DNA of 10,868 nucleotides, from the NCBI GenBank assembly GCA_020051025.1, contig JAGVJS010000043.1, positions 1 to 10,868 on the forward strand, in the 5' to 3' direction. Position numbers and translations under genes: made by a program. Every line of letters begins with the position of its first letter. Within the stretch, counting starts at the first letter, position 1. The notes beneath the pieces are model-generated. The model did not search any database, was not told the DNA's origin, and saw only the letters and a program-made list of their open reading frames with translations. Of this stretch, positions 5,336 to 10,753 are shown one piece after another. This DNA is from Sphingobium sp. GTDB lineage: Bacteria > Pseudomonadota > Alphaproteobacteria > Sphingomonadales > Sphingomonadaceae.

Positions 5336-7282
5336 ATGGATTTTCGAGATAGTGGACAAGGTGGCGACGTGGCGACTGTAATGGACGATCTGGTGGAAGA
5401 GACGAAGGATGCGGTGACGGTGGAAGCCGCGCTGGCCAAGGTCGACATCCCAAAGGCTGAGCCTGTGACCTCTTCGACCGTGCTGGCGCGCCGATTCCCG
5501 GTCACGACCGACGCATCGCGCGACGCGCTGCTGACCGAATTCGGCAAGGACACGCTGAACGACCGCTATCTGCTGCCCGGCGAATCCTATCAGGATCTCT
5601 TCGCGCGTGTCGCGGCCGCCTATTCGGATGACGCTGATCATGCGCAGCGCGTCTATGACTATATCTCAAAGCTCTGGTTCATGCCCGCCACGCCCGTCCT
5701 GTCGAACGGCGGCACCGGACGCGGCCTGCCGATCAGCTGCTATCTGAACAGCGTGGACGACAGCCTGGAAGGCATCGTCAACACCTGGAACGAAAATGTC
5801 TGGCTCGCCTCGCGCGGCGGCGGCATCGGCACCTATTGGGGCAATGTCCGCGGCATCGGCGAACCGGTCGGCCTCAATGGCAAGACCAGCGGCATCATTC
5901 CCTTCGTCCGCGTGATGGACAGCCTCACCCTCGCGATCAGCCAGGGCAGTCTGCGCCGCGGATCGGCCGCCTGCTATCTCGACGTTTCGCACCCGGAGAT
6001 CGAGGAGTTCCTCGAAATCCGCAAGACGTCCGGCGACTTCAACCGCAAGGCGCTGAACCTCCACCACGGCGTCCTGCTGACCGACGAGTTCATGGAGGCC
6101 GTCCGCGACGGGTCCGACTTCAACCTGCGCAGCCCCAAGGATCAGTCGGTGCGCGGCACCGTCAACGCCCGCGCCCTGTTCCAGAAGCTGGTCGAAGTGC
6201 GCCTTGCCACCGGTGAGCCGTACATCGTCTTCTCCGACACGGTGAACCGCATGATGCCCAAGCATCATCGCGATCTGAACCTGAAGGTGTCGACATCGAA
6301 CCTTTGTTCGGAAATCACCCTGCCGACCGGCACCGACCATCTGGGCAACGATCGCACGGCCGTCTGCTGCCTGTCGTCGATGAACCTGGAAACCTGGGAC
6401 GAGTGGAAGGATCATCCGACCTTCGCGGAAGACATCATGCGCTTCCTCGACAATGTGCTTCAGGATTATATCGACCGCGCGCCGCCGGAAATGGCCCGCG
6501 CCAAGTACAGCGCCAGCCGCGAACGCTCGGTGGGCCTGGGCGTCATGGGCTTCCACAGCTTCCTGCAAGCCCGCAACATCCCGTTCGAAGGGGCCATGGC
6601 CAAGTCGTGGAACCTGCGCATCTTCAAGCATATCAATGCCAAGGTGAACGAGGCGTCGATGCTGCTGGCGCAGGAACGCGGGCCGTGCCCCGACGCCGCC
6701 GACATGGGCGTGATGGAGCGCTTCAGCTGCAAGATGGCGATCGCGCCCACCGCGTCGATCAGTATCATCTGCGGCGGCACTTCGGCCTGCATTGAGCCGA
6801 TCCCGGCGAACATCTACACCCACAAGACGCTCTCGGGCAGCTTCGCGGTCAAGAATCCCTATCTGGAAAAGCTGCTGATCGCCAAGGCGAAGGACAGCAC
6901 GGCGGTCTGGAACTCGATCCTGGAGCGGGGCGGCTCGGTCCAGCATCTCGACTTCCTGAGTCAGGAAGAAAAGGACACGTTCAAGACCAGCTTCGAAATC
7001 GACCAGCGCTGGCTGCTCGAACTGGCGGCCGACCGCACCCCCTATATCGATCAGGCGCAGTCGCTGAACCTGTTCATCCCGGCCGACGTGGAAAAGTGGG
7101 ATCTGCTCATGCTCCACTTCCGCGCCTGGGAACTGGGCATCAAGTCGCTTTATTATCTGCGCTCCAAGTCGGTCCAGCGCGCAGGCTTCGCCGGCGGCGT
7201 GGAAGCCGACAACACGATCGACGCGCCCACATTCCAGATCGGCGAGACCACCGACTATGACGAGTGCCTCGCCTGTCAGTGA
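5336..7282 (+). CDS. nrdA: Ribonucleoside-diphosphate reductase alpha subunit
   Basis: Catalytic subunit of the class I ribonucleotide reductase, reducing NDPs to dNDPs in the cytosol with NrdB. At 648 aa, all catalytic elements are visible: redox C135 (GLPISCYLN) and its partner C344 (TAVCCLSS), the active-site set N322-C324-E326 (SNLCSEI), the radical-transfer pair Y606-Y607 (SLYYLRSKS), and a C-terminal shuttle pair C644/C647 (ECLACQ end). It is about 110 residues shorter than E. coli NrdA. The N-terminus shows no ATP-cone motif, so overall activity control by ATP/dATP through this subunit is probably absent; the substrate-specificity site should remain. The start ATG at 5336 has GGGGA 5 nt upstream; M16 (5381) is possible. 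Unusually, it is separated from nrdB by a DUF559 cassette. Confidence 0.97.
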   Translation: MDFRDSGQGGDVATVMDDLVEETKDAVTVEAALAKVDIPKAEPVTSSTVLARRFPVTTDASRDALLTEFGKDTLNDRYLLPGESYQDLFARVAAAYSDDADHAQRVYDYISKLWFMPATPVLSNGGTGRGLPISCYLNSVDDSLEGIVNTWNENVWLASRGGGIGTYWGNVRGIGEPVGLNGKTSGIIPFVRVMDSLTLAISQGSLRRGSAACYLDVSHPEIEEFLEIRKTSGDFNRKALNLHHGVLLTDEFMEAVRDGSDFNLRSPKDQSVRGTVNARALFQKLVEVRLATGEPYIVFSDTVNRMMPKHHRDLNLKVSTSNLCSEITLPTGTDHLGNDRTAVCCLSSMNLETWDEWKDHPTFAEDIMRFLDNVLQDYIDRAPPEMARAKYSASRERSVGLGVMGFHSFLQARNIPFEGAMAKSWNLRIFKHINAKVNEASMLLAQERGPCPDAADMGVMERFSCKMAIAPTASISIICGGTSACIEPIPANIYTHKTLSGSFAVKNPYLEKLLIAKAKDSTAVWNSILERGGSVQHLDFLSQEEKDTFKTSFEIDQRWLLELAADRTPYIDQAQSLNLFIPADVEKWDLLMLHFRAWELGIKSLYYLRSKSVQRAGFAGGVEADNTIDAPTFQIGETTDYDECLACQ

Positions 7283-7286
7283 TAAC

Positions 7287-7763
7287 ATGAACTCCTCTCC
7301 CCTTGTGGGAGAGGAAGGGGCCCGCGCCGCGCAGCGGCGTGGGAAGGTGAGGGGGAAGGCCCCAAACCCGACGACAGCGCGGGCGCGCGAATTGCGTCGC
7401 AATGCAACCGATGCCGAGAAACTTTTATGGAAGTGCCTCCGCGAACAGCTGCCAAGCGCGAAATTCCGCCGTCAGGTGCCGTTTGGTCCCTATTTCGCCG
7501 ACTTCGCCTCTCATTCGGTTCGTCTGATTATCGAACTGGATGGCGGCCAGCATGATGAAGCGACGGATGCAGTTCGCACGGCCTTTCTCCAAGAAGAAGG
7601 GTATCGCGTGATCCGCTTCTGGAACCATGATGTGATGCAGAATCCCGAAGGCATAATGGCAGCCATCGCCACGGCCTTCACCCCTCACCCTCCCGTCGCT
7701 GACGCGACGGGGCCCTCCCTCTCCCACACGGGGAGAGGGGACGGCACAGATCGCTCGGAGTAA
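7287..7763 (+). CDS. DUF559 endonuclease-like protein, cassette B, between nrdA and nrdB
   Basis: 158-aa member of the same PD-(D/E)XK family as the gene at 2096-2500; the aligned cores are about 40-45% identical by eye. Motifs: ARELRR (33-38), E44 with LLW (46-48), KFRRQ (59-63), GPY (67-69), presumed active-site D72 (ADF) and E83/D85 (IELDGG), then H89. The ATG at 7287 follows the nrdA stop by 4 nt and lacks its own Shine-Dalgarno, so translation would rely on coupling to nrdA. A GTG at 7347 or an upstream in-frame ATG at 7257 are alternatives. Residues 3-23 and about 132-151 are translated repeat arms. The stop is 5 nt before the nrdB ATG, and the nrdB ribosome-binding site lies in its last codons. 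A nuclease function is inferred, not shown. Confidence 0.8.
   Translation: MNSSPLVGEEGARAAQRRGKVRGKAPNPTTARARELRRNATDAEKLLWKCLREQLPSAKFRRQVPFGPYFADFASHSVRLIIELDGGQHDEATDAVRTAFLQEEGYRVIRFWNHDVMQNPEGIMAAIATAFTPHPPVADATGPSLSHTGRGDGTDRSE
7294..7354. repeat. Left inverted arm of cassette B (double-hairpin unit)
   Basis: Hairpin 1: CCTCTCCC (7294-7301), loop CTTGT, GGGAGAGG (7307-7314). Hairpin 2: ten pairs with one G-T wobble (7321-7330 with 7334-7343, loop GCA). Inner tail GGTGAGGGG at 7346-7354. Confidence 0.85.
7681..7738. repeat. Right inverted arm of cassette B (double-hairpin unit)
   Basis: Inverted partner of 7294-7354. Hairpin 1 has the same 8-bp stem (7718-7725 with 7731-7738). Hairpin 2 is a different but perfect 8-bp stem, CCCGTCGC (7692-7699) with GCGACGGG (7704-7711). 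The tail complement CCCCTCACC lies at 7681-7689. It is translated as the C-terminal tail of the DUF559 protein. Confidence 0.85.
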
Positions 7764-7768
7764 CCCAC

Positions 7769-8818
7769 ATGCCCCTTCTTCAAGCCAGCAAGGTCTACAA
7801 GCCCTTCGAATATCCCTGGGCCTATGAATTCTGGAAGCGCCAGCAGCAGCTGCACTGGCTGCCCGAAGAAGTGCCGTTGGGCGAGGATTGCCGCGACTGG
7901 GCGCAGAAGCTCAGCGACCATGAGCGCAACCTGCTGACCCAGATTTTCCGCTTCTTCACCCAGGCTGACGTGGAAGTGCAGGATTGCTACCACGAAAAAT
8001 ATGGCCGCGTGTTCAAGCCGACCGAAATCAAGATGATGCTGACCGCGTTCAGCAACATGGAAACGGTCCACATCGCGGCTTACTCGCACCTGCTCGACAC
8101 GATTGGCATGCCCGAAAGCGAATATTCGGCCTTCCTCCAATATAAGGAGATGAAGGACAAGCATGACTATCTCGCCCAGTTCGGCGTCGACACGGACGAG
8201 GATATCGCCAAGACCCTCGCCATGTTCGGCGGCTTCACCGAAGGCCTCCAGCTTTTCGCGTCGTTCGCGATGCTGATGAACTTCCCGCGCTTCAACAAGA
8301 TGAAGGGCATGGGCCAGATCGTCACCTGGTCGGTGCGCGACGAAACGCTCCATTGCGAAGGCATCATCAAGCTGTTCCACAGCTTCGTGAAGGAACGCGA
8401 CTGCCTGACCGCCTCGGTCAAGGACGACATCATGGACATGTGCCAGAAGACCGTCCGCATCGAGGACGCCTTCGTCGACCTCGTCTTCGAAATGGGTCCG
8501 GTGCCCGGCATGACGCCCAAGGACATCAAGAAATATGTCCGCTACATCGCCGACTGGCGCCTGGGCCAGCTGGGCCTCAAGCCCATCTACATGATCGACG
8601 AGCATCCGCTGCCCTGGCTGACCCCGCTGCTGAACGGCGTGGAACATGCGAACTTCTTCGAAACCCGCGCGACCGAATATTCGAAGGGCGCGACCCGCGG
8701 CCAGTGGAACGACGTCTGGGACGCCTTCGACCGTCGCCAGAAGGTCAAGGGCGGCGAAGCGGCGAACATCGACGCCGACCCCGACATGTTCAAGGCCGCG
8801 GGCATCGCGGCGGAGTAA
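7769..8818 (+). CDS. nrdB: Ribonucleoside-diphosphate reductase beta subunit (tyrosyl-radical type)
   Basis: Small subunit of class I ribonucleotide reductase; its dimetal centre generates the radical used by NrdA. At 349 aa it has ferritin-like helices with the full metal-ligand set: D67 (TQADVEVQ), E98 and H101 (METVH), E158 (FTEGLQLF), E192 and H195 (RDETLHCEG). Y105, four residues after H101, aligns with the radical tyrosine of E. coli NrdB (Y122), so this is not a Phe-substituted class Ic protein. There is no N-terminal ATP-cone. The C-terminal tail that docks into NrdA runs past about residue 325. The ATG at 7769 has GGAG 8 nt upstream, located inside the end of the DUF559 ORF. No clear intrinsic terminator follows; AT-rich DNA does. 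Confidence 0.97.
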   Translation: MPLLQASKVYKPFEYPWAYEFWKRQQQLHWLPEEVPLGEDCRDWAQKLSDHERNLLTQIFRFFTQADVEVQDCYHEKYGRVFKPTEIKMMLTAFSNMETVHIAAYSHLLDTIGMPESEYSAFLQYKEMKDKHDYLAQFGVDTDEDIAKTLAMFGGFTEGLQLFASFAMLMNFPRFNKMKGMGQIVTWSVRDETLHCEGIIKLFHSFVKERDCLTASVKDDIMDMCQKTVRIEDAFVDLVFEMGPVPGMTPKDIKKYVRYIADWRLGQLGLKPIYMIDEHPLPWLTPLLNGVEHANFFETRATEYSKGATRGQWNDVWDAFDRRQKVKGGEAANIDADPDMFKAAGIAAE

Positions 8819-9026
8819 AATTTTGTAAATCTTTATGGGAGGTCAATATGACATAGCGATGTTTCGGTGATAATGATTGTCCATGCGCTGTGAAAATCCG
8901 TTTTGACCAACGATTTAGTTCTTCATGGATGGCGGAAGAGAGATCAGATCAGGCCACCAGACTTCATGATCCTACAGTTCTTGGCATAACTATGATTGTT
9001 AGCGGTGCTTTGTCGCAAGGAACCTG
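8819..9026. other. Low-GC gene-free stretch after nrdB
   Basis: No credible gene on either strand. Hand counting gives 33-47% GC per 60-nt line, far below the nrd genes. A good Shine-Dalgarno-like GGGAGGT at 8838-8844 precedes ATG-ACA-TAG at 8848-8856, a two-codon ORF, possibly a relic. TATGAT at 8991-8996 could be a -10 element for the 57-aa ORF, but no matching -35 is seen. Confidence 0.5.
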
Positions 9027-9200
9027 ATGATGCTGATTTCCAGCTTTTATCAGGATCAGCGCGGTTTTTGGGCTTGGGAAGTTTTTGATGAGGACGGGGT
9101 TTATCTTCGGTCCGAGCGTGCATTTTTAAATGAATTTGACGCCCGTGATGATCTGAAGGTTTCGACGCATCTCATTCAAGATCAGTTCCACCTCAATTAA
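9027..9200 (+). CDS. 57-aa hypothetical protein
   Basis: Unrecognised small acidic, aromatic-rich protein beginning MMLISSFYQDQRGFWAWEVF and ending in QFHLN. The central pattern of WAWEVFDEDG, then LRSERAF and a charged helix, suggests a short beta-hairpin plus helix. There is no membrane span, cysteine pair or signal peptide. The ATG at 9027 (a second ATG follows at once) has AAGGA 5 nt upstream, good support for translation. It lies in a low-GC stretch and 64 nt upstream of the DUF4160 gene, so it could be a third member of that module or an independent small gene. Function unknown; it is the Shine-Dalgarno and composition that argue for a gene. Confidence 0.5.
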   Translation: MMLISSFYQDQRGFWAWEVFDEDGVYLRSERAFLNEFDARDDLKVSTHLIQDQFHLN

Positions 9201-9207
9201 CGTTGAT

Positions 9208-9243
9208 CCGGGCGGACAGGTGGGAAACTGCCTGTCCAACCGG
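9208..9243. promoter_or_regulatory. Inverted repeat upstream of the DUF4160/DUF2442 pair
   Basis: GGACAGG (9214-9220), 10-nt loop, CCTGTCC (9231-9237): a perfect 7-bp stem, flanked by a further CCGG/CCGG pair (9208-9211, 9240-9243) across a 2-nt internal loop. No T-run follows. Its position just before the DUF4160 ribosome-binding site fits an operator or leader hairpin; a terminator for the upstream ORF is the alternative. Confidence 0.4.
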
Positions 9244-9253
9244 CTCAGGAAGG

Positions 9254-9260
9254 AAGGAGG
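9254..9260 (+). promoter_or_regulatory. Strong Shine-Dalgarno fixing the GTG start of the DUF4160 gene
   Basis: AAGGAGG ends 4 nt before GTG at 9265-9267. This decides for the GTG over the in-frame ATG at 9220, which falls inside the inverted repeat and adds 15 residues not expected for the family. Confidence 0.7.
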
Positions 9261-9264
9261 GATA

Positions 9265-9507
9265 GTGCCAGTCATCTTCCGCGTCGATGGCTGCCGGTTC
9301 CACTTCTTCGCCAACGAAGGCAATCCGCGTGAACCGGTGCATATCCATGTTGCGCAACCCGGTGCCGACGCCCAGTTCTGGCTATATCCTGAGGTCGAAC
9401 TGGCCTGTAATCGCGGCTTCGATGCACGCAGGATAAAGTGGCTCCGGGACGTTGTCGAAGCCCGGCGCACGGATATCGAGGACGCTTGGAATGACTTCTT
9501 TGCCTAG
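9265..9507 (+). CDS. DUF4160 domain protein, first gene of a putative toxin-antitoxin-like pair
   Basis: 80-aa protein covering essentially one DUF4160 domain. Family hallmarks: an N-terminal PVIFRVDGCRFHFFANEG strand pair, the EPVHIHV motif near residues 23-29, FWLYPEVELACNRGF in the middle, and a C-terminal helix ending W..FF. The biochemical activity of DUF4160 is not established to my knowledge; the His-containing HIHV motif is its most conserved part. A GTG start with a strong Shine-Dalgarno is used. The reading frame overlaps the next gene by 17 nt, implying translational coupling. Adjacent DUF4160 and DUF2442 genes recur in bacteria and are often suspected to be toxin-antitoxin systems; that is established only as an association. 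Which partner would be the toxin is not clear. Confidence 0.8.
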   Translation: MPVIFRVDGCRFHFFANEGNPREPVHIHVAQPGADAQFWLYPEVELACNRGFDARRIKWLRDVVEARRTDIEDAWNDFFA

Positions 9508-9745
9508 GCCGACTGACGTTCGCTTCGATGAAGTGCAGATGTGGGTAGATCTTGAAGATGGCCGGACTTTGGGCATTCCCCTTGTTTGGTTTCCGCGTCT
9601 GTTGCGCGCCAGCCCGGCGCAGCGCGCCGATTTTTTCCTCAGCCCCAGTGGACTCTATTGGGACGAGATAGACGAGGATATTTCCATCGCTGGCCTTCTG
9701 GCCGGTCGTGGGGATCATACCCGGTCGCGCAAGGCAGCGGCCTGA
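9491..9745 (+). CDS. DUF2442 domain protein, second gene of a putative toxin-antitoxin-like pair
   Basis: 84-aa protein matching DUF2442 end to end: an early beta strand (MWVDLEDGRTLGIPL), the WFPRLLRASPAQRADF segment near residues 33-48, and the signature DEIDEDISIAGLLAGR near 58-73. Its ATG lies inside the DUF4160 gene, a 17-nt overlap in another frame, so the two form a coupled operon. DUF2442 proteins are commonly proposed as the partner or antitoxin component; no experiment is implied here. The last 12 residues are basic and variable. A bulged inverted repeat (9774-9793) lies downstream before the next gene. Confidence 0.8.
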   Translation: MTSLPRPTDVRFDEVQMWVDLEDGRTLGIPLVWFPRLLRASPAQRADFFLSPSGLYWDEIDEDISIAGLLAGRGDHTRSRKAAA

Positions 9746-9773
9746 ACGCAACCGCATTCATAACGGACCAACC

Positions 9774-9793
9774 TTCCGCCAGAATGGCGGGAA
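9774..9793. promoter_or_regulatory. Bulged inverted repeat between the DUF2442 and CxxC genes
   Basis: TTCCGCCA (9774-9781) pairs with TGGCGGGAA (9785-9793) around GAA, with one unpaired G. It occupies the -35 zone of the next gene's putative promoter, so an operator or the end of the upstream transcript are both possible. No T-run follows. Confidence 0.3.
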
Positions 9794-9799
9794 TCACGC

Positions 9800-9811
9800 T
9801 ATGCTCGTCCC
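9800..9811 (+). promoter_or_regulatory. -10-like element for a probable leaderless transcript
   Basis: TATGCT at 9800-9805 is followed after 6 nt (CGTCCC) by the ATG of the CxxC gene. No Shine-Dalgarno intervenes. Transcription from this -10 would start at or next to the ATG. The -35 region is unconvincing. Confidence 0.35.
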
Positions 9812-10075
9812 ATGACCGAGCCAGCCCCCGCCCATAGCGCCCCGCTCCCTCACACAGCGCTCCACGCCTATGTCTGCAATGTCTGCGGCAGCGACCATGT
9901 CACCCGCAAAGCCTGGGCGGCATGGGATGTCGCGGCGCAGGCCTGGGTGCTGGAGGTCGCCTTCGACTATGCCCATTGCCATCGCTGCATGGGGGATGCC
10001 CGGCTCGATCGTGTCACCCTGACCAGCCCGCCCCCGGCCGCGATTACCGGCCCCGCGCATGTCGCGCCGGGGTGA
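9812..10075 (+). CDS. Small CxxC/CxxC zinc-ribbon-like hypothetical protein
   Basis: 87-aa protein of unknown function. Two Cys pairs, C22-x2-C25 (YVCNVCGSDHVTR) and C56-x2-C59 (YAHCHRCMGDARL), are spaced as in a single zinc ribbon, with a Trp-rich strand (KAWAAWDVAAQAWVLEVAFDY) between them. The first 19 residues are Ala/Pro/His-rich and probably disordered. There is no membrane span or signal peptide. The ATG at 9812 has no Shine-Dalgarno, but a TATGCT hexamer lies 6 nt upstream, suggesting a leaderless mRNA. Zinc binding is inferred. It resembles short conserved alphaproteobacterial hypotheticals. It is followed 36 nt later by another small gene with the same kind of upstream sequence. Confidence 0.65.
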   Translation: MTEPAPAHSAPLPHTALHAYVCNVCGSDHVTRKAWAAWDVAAQAWVLEVAFDYAHCHRCMGDARLDRVTLTSPPPAAITGPAHVAPG

Positions 10076-10097
10076 GGCTTCCTTAACCGCGCAGACT

Positions 10098-10111
10098 TAT
10101 GCTGCCTCCCC
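10098..10111 (+). promoter_or_regulatory. -10-like element for a second probable leaderless transcript
   Basis: TATGCT at 10098-10103 followed after 8 C-rich nt (GCCTCCCC) by ATG at 10112, with no Shine-Dalgarno. It is the same hexamer and nearly the same spacing as at 9800. No clear -35. Confidence 0.35.
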
Positions 10112-10309
10112 ATGGTCTTCGGCGTCCGCCTCCGCACGATCTTCACCAGTCGCTGGTTCGCCTTGCTCTGGGCGGTGCTGGTGATCCTGACCGCAATCCA
10201 GTTTGTCGGCGCCGGCCCTGACAAGGATGATCAGGCGCAGGGCGATAACAGCAGCGCTGCCGACAGTCTCACCAACGAGCAACGTCAGGCTATTGCCAAC
10301 GCTTTCTGA
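10112..10309 (+). CDS. 65-aa single-span membrane protein, hypothetical
   Basis: Unrecognised small protein. A basic N-terminus (MVFGVRLRTIFTSR) leads into one hydrophobic helix near residues 15-33 (WFALLWAVLVILTAIQFVG), then a polar, Asp/Gln/Ser-rich tail of about 30 residues (PDKDDQAQGDNSSAADSL...). The charge pattern predicts an inner-membrane anchor with the tail in the periplasm; an uncleaved signal anchor is more likely than a signal peptide because no AxA site follows the helix. There is no Shine-Dalgarno; a leaderless start from TATGCT at 10098 is plausible. Coding status is supported by the clean helix/tail design rather than by homology I can recall. Confidence 0.5.
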   Translation: MVFGVRLRTIFTSRWFALLWAVLVILTAIQFVGAGPDKDDQAQGDNSSAADSLTNEQRQAIANAF

Positions 10310-10753
10310 TTGGGGGGGCGGGCGTGATCCCGGCAGTCTCGCGATGCCATGGCCCTGACCCGTTCGCTTCGAGCGCGGTCGAGAAGCGGCAAGCGCAGAG
10401 TGTCACGTTGACGGCGACCGAGGGGCTTGCAGAAATCGCACGAGCAGGGATTGAAGCGGCCATCATCGGCCGTTGAAACCCTGCGCTGATCCATTCGCTG
10501 CACACTATGCTGTCCTATTGTGCCGCGCGGCCCTACCCTCAACGCCTCCGCTGCCGCGCCAAAGCGGTCGCGAAACAATATGTCGGCAATAGGATATGAA
10601 ATGTCCAAATCAGCGGGAAATGTGCGAAGTTAAGCGGCCTGTTTCCTACGTGCCACCCCGCCACCTGAACCGGCGCTTTTGTTCCGTTCATGCAACATCT
10701 TTTACCGTCGCGGGTTCTTGCACCACGACCAGAGAGGGAAGGAGCCTCGCCCC
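10310..10753. other. Gene-free region with a REP-like palindrome
   Basis: About 440 nt without a credible gene. It contains the imperfect palindrome at 10365-10388 and a small CGGCC/GGCCG stem near 10467-10482. The last 100 nt are the promoter and leader zone of the exported-protein gene, with AAGGAG at 10739-10744. No clear -35/-10 pair was found. Confidence 0.45.
10365..10388. repeat. REP-like imperfect palindrome
   Basis: CGCTTCGA (10365-10372) and TCGAGAAGCG (10379-10388) pair with a 2-nt bulge around GCGCGG. It resembles the abundant CGTTCGNNTCGAGCGNNGTCGAG intergenic repeats I associate with sphingomonads; copy number cannot be judged from one window. It is unlike the DUF559 cassette arms. 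Confidence 0.4.

Larger units (their letters stand above)
7294..7738 (+). mobile_element. Putative DUF559 cassette B interrupting the nrdA-nrdB operon
   Basis: A 445-bp unit of inverted arms (7294-7354 and 7681-7738) enclosing the DUF559 domain. Hairpin-1 stems are identical in both arms, and both have the inner tail GGTGAGGGG. It begins 12 nt after the nrdA stop and ends 30 nt before nrdB. The architecture matches cassette A while the arm sequence differs. No target duplication is evident. Insertion into an ancestral nrdA-nrdB operon is an inference testable by comparing relatives. Confidence 0.6.

Noticed and set aside
5055..5381. Plus-strand open frames in the nrdA leader (5055-5381, 5092-5352)
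   Set aside because: No ribosome-binding site, no domain-like composition, and they overlap the nrdA start in another frame.
5666..7402. Minus-strand open frame (578 codons) opposite nrdA
   Set aside because: Shadow of nrdA with biased composition and no recognisable domain or ribosome-binding site.
8070..8095. Possible class Ic (radical-Tyr-less) NrdB
   Set aside because: Tyr is present at residue 105, four residues after the ligand His101, so it fits the tyrosyl-radical type.
7685..8647. Minus-strand open frame (320 codons) opposite nrdB
   Set aside because: Shadow of nrdB; composition reflects reverse-complement codon bias only.
8838..8856. Shine-Dalgarno-like GGGAGGT followed by ATG-ACA-TAG
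   Set aside because: A two-codon frame. It may be a relic or chance; nothing downstream in the same frame resembles a gene.
10285..10608. Minus-strand open frame of 107 codons in the last intergenic region
   Set aside because: It runs over the palindrome and overlaps the end of the 65-aa gene on the other strand. Arg-rich composition, no Shine-Dalgarno; judged non-coding.
10666..10690. EcfG-type stress promoter before the exported-protein gene (TGAAC...CGTT)
   Set aside because: The -35 has a mismatch, and the spacer of 14 nt is shorter than the usual 16-17.
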